Of a DNA stretch of 64,000 bases, positions 11,096 to 21,685 are shown in pieces. The notes beneath the pieces are model-generated. The model was given only the letters and a program-made list of their open reading frames with translations. It was not told the DNA's origin and did no database searches. A program made the position numbers and the translations under genes. Source of the stretch: Copromyces sp. CBS 386.78 (taxonomy: Eukaryota > Ascomycota > Sordariomycetes > Sordariales > Sordariaceae); assembly GCA_030685235.1 (NCBI GenBank), contig MU839123.1:124001-188000 (forward strand), written 5' to 3'. How positions within the stretch are numbered: position 1 is the stretch's first letter; every line of letters starts with the position of its first letter.

Positions 11096-11864
11096 ATGGC
11101 TACAGCAGACGCAAAGATTCAGTTAGTGGCTATCCCATCCTCCAGCATTAATTAACCCATGCGGCGCGCGCGCAGCCCATAGACGCTTCAAAAGAGACCA
11201 TCTTGACTAACAATTGTCTATTATCCAGGGAGCTTCTCACGAAGCCTCGCAATGAGCTTACGTACGTTACACCCTCTTCTCGTCAACAATGCCGCCCTCT
11301 GCTTCCATCGACACCTTGCCGGCCTTGCTACTCCCAGCTCCTTCACTCTGCGACCCGAGACCATGACGCCTGTCCAATCGAACAGCAAAGCTGACTTGCT
11401 CGTATGATGCAGTGAATACGAAGTTTCTCTCCTCGAAGAGCACGAGTTCTCCGCCGGTCCTCTGGTACATATTACCCTTCAGCCTTGATTTACGACAAAG
11501 CCGCGAGACTGACATGACACCCTTTTCCGTACAGTCCATCCTCCAGACCGCCGTCCGCAGCCACTCCCAAGTTCTCATTTCCGTCCGCAACGGGCGCAAG
11601 ATCCTCGCGCGCGTCAAGGCTTTCGATCGCCACATGAACATGGTGCTAGAGAACGTCAAGGAGATGTGGACCGAGACGCCCCGACTCGCCAATGGCAAGA
11701 AGGGCAAGCCGGTAAACAAGGACAGGTTTATCAGCAAGATGTTTGTGGAATCTCTTTCTATCTATCTTCACTCCCAGAGGAAGGAAAGATCAACGGCTGA
11801 CTTGATCACTTTTCCTGGCAGGTTCCTGAGAGGCGACTCCGTCATCCTTGTCCTCCTAAGCTAG
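11096..11864 (+). CDS. SMD2: Small nuclear ribonucleoprotein Sm D2
   Basis: Five exons are fixed by family conservation: 11096-11121, 11229-11261, 11413-11464, 11535-11740 and 11822-11864, giving 119 residues (human SmD2 has 118). Donors are GTTAGT, GTACGT, GTACAT and GTTTGT. The protein reads [20 protein letters not shown], then [18 protein letters not shown]. The Sm1 motif follows ([19 protein letters not shown]) and then the Sm2 motif ([15 protein letters not shown]). SmD2 is one of seven proteins of the Sm ring that assembles on U1, U2, U4 and U5 snRNAs in the nucleus. Four introns in 360 coding bases is a high density. No single long ORF covers the gene, so the exons were joined by frame and consensus. 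Expected constitutive expression. Confidence 0.95.
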
Positions 11865-12441
11865 TTTCGAATCACGACGGCAAAATGTTTAGGTTGGAGG
11901 TTTTGTTTTCGCTCGCACGGCAAACACACGCGCGCAACACAACTTTACGGGTTGATGGTTCAAATCGGGGAAGGGGGATGAAACCAGGCAGGTACCTACC
12001 TATGTTGGTCGGCCGAATCGAGAGAGGCACGCGGGCCTTAACCACGGAAGCCACGTTACTACTTCTCAGCTGCTCGACCATGATGACGACACAACCCGCG
12101 AAAAGCACTTCTCCCCGTCAAAAAGGCGCCGCGCAGGAAACAAGAGGAAAGAAGAGAAACCCAAGCAGATCTTCAAGGGGTTATCAGAAAGGTCATATAA
12201 AGGGAAAACTAGTGTGAGCTCGGCGTTTAAACGTGTATTTGGTTTTTGTTTAACTCATTGTCTTTTTATTTTCTGGTAACTTGATCAAACAGAATACCCA
12301 GGCCGTGTTTAGGTTCTCGCGCACGTATTCGTCTCCAGTCTCAATGGGATGTTTATATCGTGGTTCATGGTACGTCATTGAAAATATGATGGTGCAAACT
12401 AACTACTCAGGGGTATATCAAGATCATACACAGGAACAATC
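11865..12441. other. Intergenic between SmD2 and dihydroxyacetone kinase (convergent 3' ends)
   Basis: About 580 bp. It contains the 3' untranslated regions of both genes. Nothing else is recognisable. Confidence 0.6.
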
Positions 12442-14417
12442 TCACGGCAACTCAGCCTCTCCTGAGACCTCCTCCCATCCATCATCCGATCCCTTCGCCT
12501 GCTTAGCACTGGAGGAGCTACCATCAGACTTCTCAATCCCGGCCAATCCAAGGAAGAACTTTGCCAATCCCCAAGCGCCCGGATCCGGCACCTGCTCGAA
12601 CCCAGATCCGCCAATGTAGACGGTGCGGCCCAAGTTGGCTTTCATACCCTTGGTGCCCTCGGCGCCTTGCTTCGCAGCCTCAGCCGCCTTCTTCACATCA
12701 CCCGTCTTCTCGAGCGCATCGACAAAAGGATAGAGGGCATCGATCAGAGTGCGGTCACCGGGACGAGCCGGCGTGTACTTGGACAGGGCCTCGCAGCTCA
12801 GTTTGAGCGCTGCGGCCCAGGCATTGCCGTCGGCAACCTTTTTGTTTGACTCCCCTCCGCCGACAGTGTGGAGGGAGGCGACCAGAGCGTTGAGGAAGAT
12901 GCCGTAGAGAGCACCTGAGGTGCCGTCCATGGTTTGCTCAACCACGGCGACGATCTTGGAGAGGTCGATGGCTGCGTCGCCTGTTAGGGGGTTGGAGTTG
13001 AGATGGGACAGGATTGCTGGCATTGTGTCAGTCATCAGACAACAAGGGGCTGTTGTTATTAGGGGAGCATACCTTCAGCACCGCGCTTCAGGCCAATACC
13101 GCAATCACCGTCGCCCACCGTGGTGTCATACTTGGTCACCTCGGGCTCAGCAGCAATGACAGCCTTGAGACCAGCAACCAGCTGCTTCTGCGTCTCGGCG
13201 GGCTGCTCAAACGTCAGACCACACGGCCTCACCTCCTCCTCGGCCTTGGCATCATTCTCCCGAGTCTGCTTGTTATCCCTCTGCTCCTCCCACGTCAGCT
13301 TCGAGATAGGCGCGGTCCACCCCGTCGCCTCGCACGGGTAATCCAGCAGCTCAATCATGCCCGGGCCACCAATATCCGTATTAACCACATTCAACAAGGA
13401 GATGCTGAAGCCCAACCCGTTCAAGCTCGTCATGTACGTCCCGCTCAAAATCCTCGCGGGCTTGATCCCATAGGGTTTCTCCCCGAGCTGGGTAACGACC
13501 TCGGCGACGATGCCGCCCATCTCCAACGGGCTGACGCCTCCCAAGTTATTCACCAACAAAACGACCTCGTTCGAGTTCACGTTGAGAAAGGCCCGGTCCT
13601 TGTCGTTTTGGTCCAACAACTGCTTCAACATCTTGCCCACCAGCTCCGGCAACCCAATCCCCTTTTCTCTGCTCGAGCCTTGCTCGTTATGAATCCCCAT
13701 GCCAATCTCCACCTCACCTTCCTTCAGCACCTTCTCCTCGGCGCCGTGAGTCTCGGCCCTCCGGCCAGGGACATGCACGTGCTCCAAACTCGCTCCCACA
13801 CTAACCAGATTCTCAGCCACCAGCTTCGCGACGTGGGTCACCTCCTTCAATGACCGTCCCTGACTAGCCAAGGCGCCCGCAATCTTCTGCACCAACACCG
13901 TGCCGGCGATTCCTCGTCTTCCCACCTTGCCCGCTTTGGCTCGGCCGACACCAACATCGTCCCCCACGACCACCATCTCGACATTCACCCCCGCTGCCTT
14001 TGCCTTTTCGACGGCCAGGCCAAAGTTGAGGACGTCGCCCGTGTAGTTCATGACTACCACTAGCACGCCCCCCGCTGCATCATGGGTTTCGTCGTGGGAG
14101 GAGTTGTTGTTATCCACACGACCCATAATCGCCGTCCTCACCTGCTCTGCCGACGGAGACGCAAAAATGGTTCCCGCTACGCAGGCGGACAAGAGACCGC
14201 GGCCGACCATGGATGAGAAAGAGGGTTCGTGGCCTGAGCCGCCGCCGCTGATCAAGGAGACGTTTTGTTTTTGGTGGGAGGAGGAGCCATAGCCGGGACG
14301 CAGGTAGACGATTTTGTTGTGAACGTCGAGGGCGACGCCTGGGTTGAGGAGGGTGGTGGATTGGAGGGCGGTGAGGACGAGGTGGTTGGGGTCGTTGATG
14401 AAATGTCTGTTGGACAT
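12442..14417 (-). CDS. DAK1: Dihydroxyacetone kinase
   Basis: Exons 13073-14417 and 12442-13016 are joined across a 56-nt intron (GTATGC donor, GCCAG acceptor) and encode 639 residues. The N-terminal DhaK domain has the SLISGGGSGHEPSFSSM substrate loop near residues 55-70, VMNYTGDVLNFG near 115-130, and EHVHVPG with the His expected to bind dihydroxyacetone covalently. The C-terminal DhaL domain holds YDTTVGDGDCGIGLKRGAE, the Asp-rich Mg-ATP site; the intron cuts just after it. The enzyme uses ATP to make dihydroxyacetone phosphate, serving glycerol use and detoxification in the cytosol. The start MSNRHFINDPNHLV matches the family; the open frame continues upstream only through Asn- and Pro-rich noise. 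Slightly longer than yeast enzymes (about 585), with an insert near residues 85-100 and a Ser/Glu-rich tail. Confidence 0.95.
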
Positions 14418-15192
14418 TTTGGCGTCGGGTGTTGTGGATGATGGTATTGGGTGGGTGTTTGGTCTTTTGTTGTTGTTATTGTTGTTGTTGTTGTTGTTGG
14501 AATTGGGGTGGATGGGTTTTGGGTATGCAAGTAAGTAAGGTAAGTAGGGGTGTAATGTAATGTTGTAAGTGAGGTTGATGTGATGTGTATAGTACGATTT
14601 AAAAAAAGACGTTGAGATTGGGGGGTGAGGCCTGGTGGTATGAGAGATGTAGAGTGCTAAGGGAAAACGGTTGTGTGCAATTATAAGCAAACAGTTGAAG
14701 GTTGACTCGGAAACGATGACGAAGTGGATGAAGGTCCGGGATGTTCTATTGTCTAAGTTCTGTTGAGCCGCAGTGTCCGTATGTATTCCAAACCAAGATT
14801 GTGATAAACGGTTGATCGACAGTCCCGTGTCAAGAGTCAGTGGATCAGGGGCAACACAGAGTTGAAGTCAGGAACATGTCAATTGGATGTTGGGATTAGG
14901 AGCCCGAACAGATGCCGAACGGAAAGACTGGGAGGAGAAGGACGGCTGAAGACGTGCCCGATGCTTCCTGAAAGCGGGGGCGGGGCTATGCCGAAGACGT
15001 CCTGGGGCCTATTATATCTTTACATATGCGGGCCGCCTTGATACTACAGTACTTGAGAAAAGAGATCGACGATGTTGTTGTTATCGCCGGATTAAGGCAG
15101 TGATGGATAAACATGTGATACCTCATCACTCGCTATCCTTTGAGCCCCCATCCCCGCTCGCTACCAAGCACCCCTATTCTAAACACTCCCAA
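14418..15192. other. Upstream region of dihydroxyacetone kinase
   Basis: About 775 bp. A GTTGTTGTT-type short tandem repeat lies just upstream of the kinase start (about 14470-14500). No other gene is recognised. Confidence 0.55.
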
Positions 15193-15627
15193 CTAAATCC
15201 CCTTGGTATCCTCATCATCACCCAAAAGCTCCTTACTCCGATGTTGATCCCTCAAAAACTCCTGAATCTGTTCGTCATGATGAGGCCGGTGCGGTGGTAC
15301 AGCGCTGAAGTCTTCCTTGGGCTCCTCTGCCTCTTGCTGCTCTGGCTTCTGCTGCTGCTTCTTTCCCAGTCCAATCTTTTCGCTAACTGATGCTGGGACG
15401 TATTCCGAGACTGTTTGTAAGAGTAAGCTTGGATGTCATAGACGCAAAAACAGAGCATTAAGTGCATATAACATACTCTTGTCGACGATCCCGCTTTGTT
15501 GGGGTTGCTCCTCGGGGCCCTTCCACTTCTGCTCGGCAATTTCGTCGAGTTGGGGCTTGTAGTCTGGGGTATCTTGTCCCTCGGCGCCGCCTGTGATGTT
15601 GTTGTTGGGGTTGGGGTTGGTTGACAT
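15193..15627 (-). CDS. Small acidic hypothetical protein
   Basis: Two exons, 15477-15627 and 15193-15410 (66-nt intron; GTATGT donor, AAACAG acceptor), give 122 residues. I do not recognise a named family. The start is MSTNPNPNNNITGG. The middle (DYKPQLDEIAEQKWKGPEE) is charged, followed by YVPASVSEKIGLGKKQQQ. The end is HHDEQIQEFLRDQHRSKELL, then an acidic tail closing in DTKGI. No signal peptide or membrane segment is seen. The C-terminal HHDEQIQEFLRDQH stretch looks helical and amphipathic and is the most likely conserved part. The gene is divergent from the CobW-type gene at 16295. Because the frame stays open across both exons with a standard intron, it is probably real; function unknown. 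Confidence 0.7.
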
Positions 15628-16294
15628 GGTGGTGATGGAAGACGTTAGGTAGGGTGGTATCAACTTTTCCGAGATTATTTGAAACGGAACCTTGTTTGGA
15701 GAGCTAGAAACAGAAGAGAATCAATCTAGAAGGCTTTGTTCAAATAACACAAGATGGATGCTCTTCATCAAGAGATCAAGCAGAAGGTGTAAGTCTACGT
15801 AGGTGGGCATGACGTCACAGACCTCTCCTTGTGCGAATAGACAGTGTGCGTTTTGCTTTTTGTCGTCTGAACTTTTCAAACAGAGCACTGCAATGTCTGT
15901 TCCCAAGCAGAAGCCCAGAACAGCCCACTGTAATGTGAATGGCCACCTTGAGCCGTGCTCCTCCAAGCGGCGGCAAGACCCGACTCCATTCAGGAACTAC
16001 CTCTAGCTAGACCTATTTGACTTTCTTCTTTCTCTGCCTCTTTTTGTCTTCTCGTCAAGTATAGAGTCACTTTCCAGTCGCTCCTGAATACCCGTATTTT
16101 TCGCTGATTTCCTAGACCAGCACCCCCGAAGTCGGATCGGATTCGCAAAGCTTTTATTTATACCGACATCAGTGCAGTCCTGCAATCCTGAACTTTCCGA
16201 GACTTCTCACGAACCACACTCACAGATCGCATATCCTCAAACTGACCTCCCACACAATCACGCAACAACCAACAAGCCCAAAACCGCGACAACA
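15628..16294. promoter_or_regulatory. Divergent promoter region, small acidic protein / CobW-type GTPase
   Basis: About 670 bp between two start codons facing away. No ORF with an ATG and sensible composition is present. The CobW frame is open upstream to a GTG at 16172, but no ATG precedes 16295. Confidence 0.5.
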
Positions 16295-17467
16295 ATGACC
16301 CGCGACGCCCCCATCCCCATAACCATCATAACCGGCTTCCTCGGCTCCGGAAAAACCACCCTAATCCTGAACCTCCTCCCCCAGCTCCGCGCCGCCAACC
16401 CCACCTACCGCCTCGCCCTGCTCAAGAACGAATTCGGCGATCTCGCCGTCGACTCGCAGCTCGCCTCGTCCTCCGCCATCGCCGGTGTCTCGGAGCTTTT
16501 GAACGGCTGCATCTGCTGCAACCTCGTCGGGCAACTCTCCGTCGCCCTTTCCGAACTACAGTCCACCGTCAAGCCCGACCGAATTGTCATCGAGACCTCC
16601 GGGTCTGCCTTCCCCGCTACGCTGGCCCTCGAAGTCAACAGGCTTGCGCGCGAGACGCGCGGGCAGTATGTGCTGGATGGCGTGGTTAGCGTCATTGATG
16701 TGGAGAATTGGAAGGGCTATGAGGATACCAGCTACACGGCCAAGATCCAGGCGCGGTATACGGATCTGATTGTGTTTAATAAGTGGGAGGACGCCGGGGA
16801 GAGGAGGTTCGATGAGTGTCTGGATAGGCTGGGCGATTTGGAGGGGGTGGATACGGCGTGGGTGAAGAGTGATAAGGGGTGGGTGGGCATGGATGTGGTG
16901 TTTGGCGTTGATGGCGGGTTGGCGAGGGGTCTTACCAAGACTGACATAGACCATGTCCATGATGACAAGTGTGGACATGATGGCGACAAACACAAGCATG
17001 ATCATCAGACCGAGGTGGAGGTGTTGAGTATTGAGCTCAAGTCCTCTGCTGAAAAGAAGGAGGGGCCAACAACGGTGAATGCGGAAAAGTTGTTGGCTTT
17101 CTTGGCGAATACGAGCAAGGAGGAGGTGTATAGGATCAAGGCCGTGTTGACGGTTTCTGCAAAGGCTGCATGGGAGGTGCTGAAGAATTCGGATGAAGAC
17201 ATGAAGGTGTCGGCGCCACCTACCTTTGCAGGTGAAGGCCCTGATACGAGGTATATCCTCAACTGGGCGTTCGGAAGGTGGACATTTACGCCCATTTGGA
17301 ACGCGGTCAAGGAGCATGAGTCCAGCAACGAAGCGATACTGCGCATGACCATGATCCTGGCTAGGTATGAAAGCACCAAGTGGAAGAAGAGGTTGGAGGC
17401 TGGTGGCTTGTTGGAGCTTGAAGGGACGGATGGGAAGGGTGAGTTGAGTGTTACAAAGGTCAACTAG
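16295..17467 (+). CDS. CobW/COG0523 G3E-family metal-chaperone GTPase
   Basis: Intronless, 390 residues from the first ATG. The Walker A is GFLGSGKTT (residues 14-22). NEFGDLAVDS follows, then the NGCICCN metal-binding motif near residues 70-76, ETSGSAFPATLA, and a guanine-specificity site NKWED. A His/Asp-rich loop (HVHDDKCGHDGDKHKHDHQ, about 218-236) between the GTPase and C-terminal CobW_C domains is a likely metal-binding insert. G3E GTPases of this group hand zinc or other metals to client proteins in an energy-dependent way. The sequence does not show which client it has, and it is not clearly the ZNG1 orthologue. The metal is inferred to be zinc from CICC and His clusters. Zinc-dependent control would fit but no site was identified. 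Confidence 0.9.
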   Translation: MTRDAPIPITIITGFLGSGKTTLILNLLPQLRAANPTYRLALLKNEFGDLAVDSQLASSSAIAGVSELLNGCICCNLVGQLSVALSELQSTVKPDRIVIETSGSAFPATLALEVNRLARETRGQYVLDGVVSVIDVENWKGYEDTSYTAKIQARYTDLIVFNKWEDAGERRFDECLDRLGDLEGVDTAWVKSDKGWVGMDVVFGVDGGLARGLTKTDIDHVHDDKCGHDGDKHKHDHQTEVEVLSIELKSSAEKKEGPTTVNAEKLLAFLANTSKEEVYRIKAVLTVSAKAAWEVLKNSDEDMKVSAPPTFAGEGPDTRYILNWAFGRWTFTPIWNAVKEHESSNEAILRMTMILARYESTKWKKRLEAGGLLELEGTDGKGELSVTKVN

Positions 17468-17812
17468 AGGGCAGCATGTCTCGTTGAAATAGGAGTGACG
17501 TGTTATGGGTGAACGATTAATGGGGTCTCGTATAGAATAGAGCTCGGCGAGTTCGAGCATTTCTAGAAGTAGACGTCTCATAGACATACATACATATATA
17601 TCCACACATATTTGGAAGATCAACACAACAACTGACTCTCTGAGGAGAAACTATACTATACTACGTCCAGGTCTTAACAACATTGCAATAAACCGTCCAC
17701 CAAGTCTAGATCGCATACAATCAGTCCTCAAACCAATTCGAATTTAACACCTCGCTATTGAACCAAATCAAATTTGAACCTGAGAACTGTTTCCACCCAA
17801 ACAGCTTCTCAC
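17468..17812. other. Convergent intergenic, 3' ends
   Basis: About 345 bp between two convergent stop codons. Short TATA/CATA repeats occur near 17585-17600. Nothing else seen. Confidence 0.6.
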
Positions 17813-20800
17813 TCAGACTCCTCCGGCTCCCTTTGCAAAGAACAGCGTCTCCCTCCATCCACCAGCATACTGATCAATAATATGCTCGTAATCATCCACA
17901 CTGACGACAGCACCCTTCCCACTTTCACTCTCAGTCTCCAACTCATCACCACCTCCACTCTCAACCCTTTTCATCTCCATCCCTACTTTCTCCTGTCTTC
18001 CATCTTCGCAGTCACTCAATGCAAACCGCCCCCGTTGCCCAGAACCATCGCCCTCGACACCCGTATGTAGAGGTACATTCTCAGCCGCCCTTGTCTTCCA
18101 GAACTGGAGACTTTCGTAGCTCGAGTCCGATGACACGCTGCTTACTGATATCGGCCGTTGCTGCCCTACTACGGGGGCATTCTGCTGCTTCTGTTTCTCT
18201 TTCTGTTTCTCTGCAAAGCCAATGTTTCCAGTCAACCTTTGTGGGCTTTGTTTGCGGAATGACGTCGGCGAGGAGGGTCGGTGCTGGCGAGGATGAGTGC
18301 TAGTTCGAGTTCGACCTTGTGGTGGAGGAGTTCGAGGAAGAGTCTTGGAAGCCGAGTTGATCCTCTCCCGACCCTCTGGTCGTCTCTGTGTCATCATCGT
18401 CTGTAGAGGCTTCTTTCCCAGGCTCTCAGACTGCATCTCTCCCTTCATCTGTGTTTGTATCATCCCCTGTCCCTCCCGGACTCTCTCCTTCGCCTGTTGA
18501 CGCTGTTTTTGACTCGGGACCCGAATCAATTTCGGTTTCTGCATCTGCATCTGCATCTGCATCTGCATCTCCTGCCTCTGCCCCCCGTGTTTCTGACCCA
18601 TCATCGCCATCGTCTCTTTCCAGGCATGAGCCTGCCCCTGATTATACACCCCATTGACTATTGCCACGGAAAACCTATCGTCAATCATGCTATCCATGTC
18701 GCTCGTCGGGGAATCAACGAATGGATCACTTATCCTCGGGTGGAGGAGGTATTCCGAGAAGTCAGAGGAGCTCTGTTCAGTTCTTTCCTGTTTTTGACTC
18801 TGGCTTTGACTCTCGCTTTGACTCTGGCTTTGTGGTAACCTATTAGAGGTTGAGTGGTCCTTTGCTCCTGATGACGAGGGGTGAGTAGTGTTGAACTTCG
18901 ACAATGGCGATGGCACTGGTACAGATACAGCTACCGGCGTTTTGAACTTGCTATTACCACTATAGACCGTCGCTGGCAGCGTAAACAACCCATCTCCATC
19001 TCCCTCTCCGGGTGGAAGAGACGGAGGAGGATGAAGACGAGGAGGAGGAGGAAGGACCTTCGGCTTCGGGGGAGAAACACGAGCCGGCGTGACTGATCCA
19101 CCACTTCCTGTAAGTGAGGTGAGCGAGGAGAGTGATGATATGCTCATTGCCCCGGCGATATGTCCTCCCATATGTCCGCTGGTTCCTCCCATCCCCGTAC
19201 TCCCGATATTCTTTGGCTTTGTTGTGGGTGTAGGAGTAGGAACTGGTCTTGGAGAACTGAGGTTGTAGTTTCCTCCTAACGTTCCGGTCCCTGTTGCCAT
19301 CTTTGTCCCTGGCTTTATGGGAGTCTGAGTGGGAATAGGAGGGACTGGTCTGGAAGGGACAAAATCAAGGCCGTTGAGTAAGAACAACGGCTGTTTTTCA
19401 GGAGTCGTTGGGGGTGGTAGTGGTGGTTTCGGAGAGAAAGTACCCAGAGGAGGAATATACGGTCTTCTATCTTTCAGAAAACCCTTGGGTGGTGTCACTG
19501 GTGGTCTTGGTCTTTTTTGTTGTTGGGTTTGCTTCGGCTTCTGCTTCGAGTTTGGGCATGGAGTTTCTGGAGTTGATGTTTCTGTCCCCGTTCCCAGCGT
19601 CCGATGTGTCCCTAGACTTGGACCTGCTCGTTGCTGTTGTTGTTGCTGCCGCTGCTCCTGCTCCTGCTCCTGCTGCTGTCCCTCCCCCCGTCTCGAAGGT
19701 GGTCTAACATCAGGCGTCTCCGCCCTCGAAGAAGTGAAAGCACTATAGAACGCGCTGTTTCCCCTCTCCCCACTCTGGCCACTTCCATTTCGTTCTTGTT
19801 CCTGCCGTTGCCTATGAGCGAGCTTCAGAAGTTCAGAGTGTAGTGTGTGTGTCTGCGTCTGCGTCTGCGTCTGGCTCGAGACAAATAAATTTCGCGATGA
19901 CGGAATCAAAAAACTCCTCTCACTGCCACCGGTATTACCCATCAACAGTTTTTCGCCACTGGCGCTGGCGCTGCTGGGAGTGTATTCCTCGTCGACATCG
20001 AAGTAGCGGCCTCCTGGTCCTGGGGAAGGAAGAAGAAGAGGGGACTTCAGGTTATTATCGCCGTCGATGGTACTACTGCTATGTTCCTGTATCCTCTTCT
20101 CCTGAGTGAGCAATGTCAACTCGGGAGCTGCGGTTGGCGGTTTGAGTTGTAGCGAACTTCCTGAAGTAGTACTTCCTCCATGTCTTTCCCATTCACGAAA
20201 AGGATTCATCCCTCCCACCCCTTGTGCTCCCATCTCCGTATACTCCCCAGTCCCCATATCCTGTAATTCCCACCACTTCGTCCCATCCTTCGGAGTCTTG
20301 AGATCATCGTTTGGGTCAGGGACAAAAGGGCCACTCTGTTGTTCGATAATAATCCGAGTCAGCGGGGATACTTGGCTGTTGAGATATTCAACGTATTCAA
20401 CCGGGTTGTGGGCAACATTTTGCGGGTTGGACTGTGTATATGTATGTATGTTCATGTGGATGTTGCCTTCTTGAAGCGGTGGATGTTCTGGAATGACAGA
20501 AGAAGACATCTTATCTTAACAGGGAGGTCTTTATTACATGAGGATGATAAATGGAAAAAGGCAAGTAAACGGTTGGTTGGTCAACTCACGCTTCCGTCGT
20601 TTCCGTCGTCGGTCCCTCTCCTTCTCTCGCCCGTGTCCGTTGGTTCTTCTCCTACACTCCTCTGTTGTTGTTGAACCCCGATCCCGTACTCGTCACGATA
20701 AATCCCGCTCCTCTCCCGCTCAGCAACCCTCTGCCAAGTCCTAATCGCGTCGTAACAATCGTCTTCGGTGGGTGCTTCGACCGGCGAGACAAATCGGTTC

Positions 20801-21033
20801 GGTCGATCGGGTGTATGGATGATTCGATATTCCTGGTCTTCCTGTGGTGATGGTTCCTGTAGTGACTCTCGTCGTCGTTTGCCGTCGACAGAGACTCGTA
20901 ATCTCAAATCTTTGCCAATACCACGTAGTTTCTGGGATAGTCGGAGACTCTTTGACTTTCGGTTTTCACGGTTGTTGGTGTTGGTGTTGGTGTTGTTGTT
21001 TTTCTTGTCCTTTGGTTGGGAAGAAGACATCAT
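17813..21033 (-). CDS. Low-complexity Ser/Pro/Gln-rich hypothetical protein (about 1046 aa)
   Basis: Exons 20590-21033 and 17813-20509 are joined in phase 0 over an 80-nt intron (GTGAGT donor, GATAAG acceptor). The protein starts MMSSSQPKDKKNNN, and its basic N-terminal segment (SKSLRLSQKLRGIGKDLRLR) could form an amphipathic helix. A more ordered stretch follows near residues 60-110 (EYRIIHTPDRPNRFVSP, CYDAIRTWQRVAERERSG). The second exon is mostly disordered: TQTQTQTHT, a QQEQEQEQRQQQQQQ run, many PPP and PTPT tracts, a QMQMQMQMQMQ run, and SQSQSESQSQSQ. The extreme C-terminus is ordered again (DDYEHIIDQYAGGWRETLFF). No known domain is recognised. The ends look conserved, the middle like a linker. 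The weak point is the intron acceptor; the two exons could be separate genes. Confidence 0.65.
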
Positions 21034-21685
21034 GGATAACCGAGAAAGGGGAATATTCGGGAAGGGATTATAGTTAAAAAAGAGTGGATGGATGCAGGAA
21101 CCAACAACCAACCACTAACGGAGTTGTTGCAGAAAGAGAGATGAGAAGAACCTGTCCTTTCGATCGATCTCCTCTGGTTGTCATTTCTTCAGAACGAGGA
21201 ACGAGAACGAATGAATCACCACACCACACCACGAGGCGAGACAAAGACGCTCATCACACACTAAGAGCAAGGCGGCATGATGATTCCTTTGTAGCACCTA
21301 TGACTCTAACTCGAATTGAGTTTCCGCTGGCGGTGTCTTCCTTCTCCCATCAAAACGGTAAACAAAGAAAGAAACTCAGTGCCTGCCAGATTTGGCATTG
21401 TTTTGTCGTGTCTCGGCTATGTGAAAGCCGCTTGCCAATTGAACCCAGGTCTTTGTTCCACGCACGGGACCGGGAGTAGGTATATTTTGAGTATCACAAA
21501 ACAATGCCCATAGTGCCCATAGCGTGAACCACAAACTCTGGTTTTCTCCGCTCGGTGGAGGATGTGTGGCTGTAGCTGTGGTTCTGACGTATACGCCCTA
21601 CCAATTTTCTCCGCTGACGCATTCTCTTTCATTTCCTTTCCCCTTCCCACGGCCACAAAAATTGACAACGCCTGCCACGCCAGTC
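21034..21685. other. Intergenic between the low-complexity gene and the cotransporter gene
   Basis: About 650 bp. It must carry the cotransporter 3' end and the promoter of the downstream - strand gene. No gene is recognised. Confidence 0.55.

Noticed and set aside
13014..13853. 279-codon + strand ORF
   Set aside because: Antisense shadow of dihydroxyacetone kinase.
16172..16294. N-terminal extension of the CobW protein
   Set aside because: The extension would begin with GTG; no ATG precedes 16295, and the extra residues are not CobW-like.
16556..17626. 356-codon - strand ORF
   Set aside because: Antisense to the CobW gene, with no recognisable domain.
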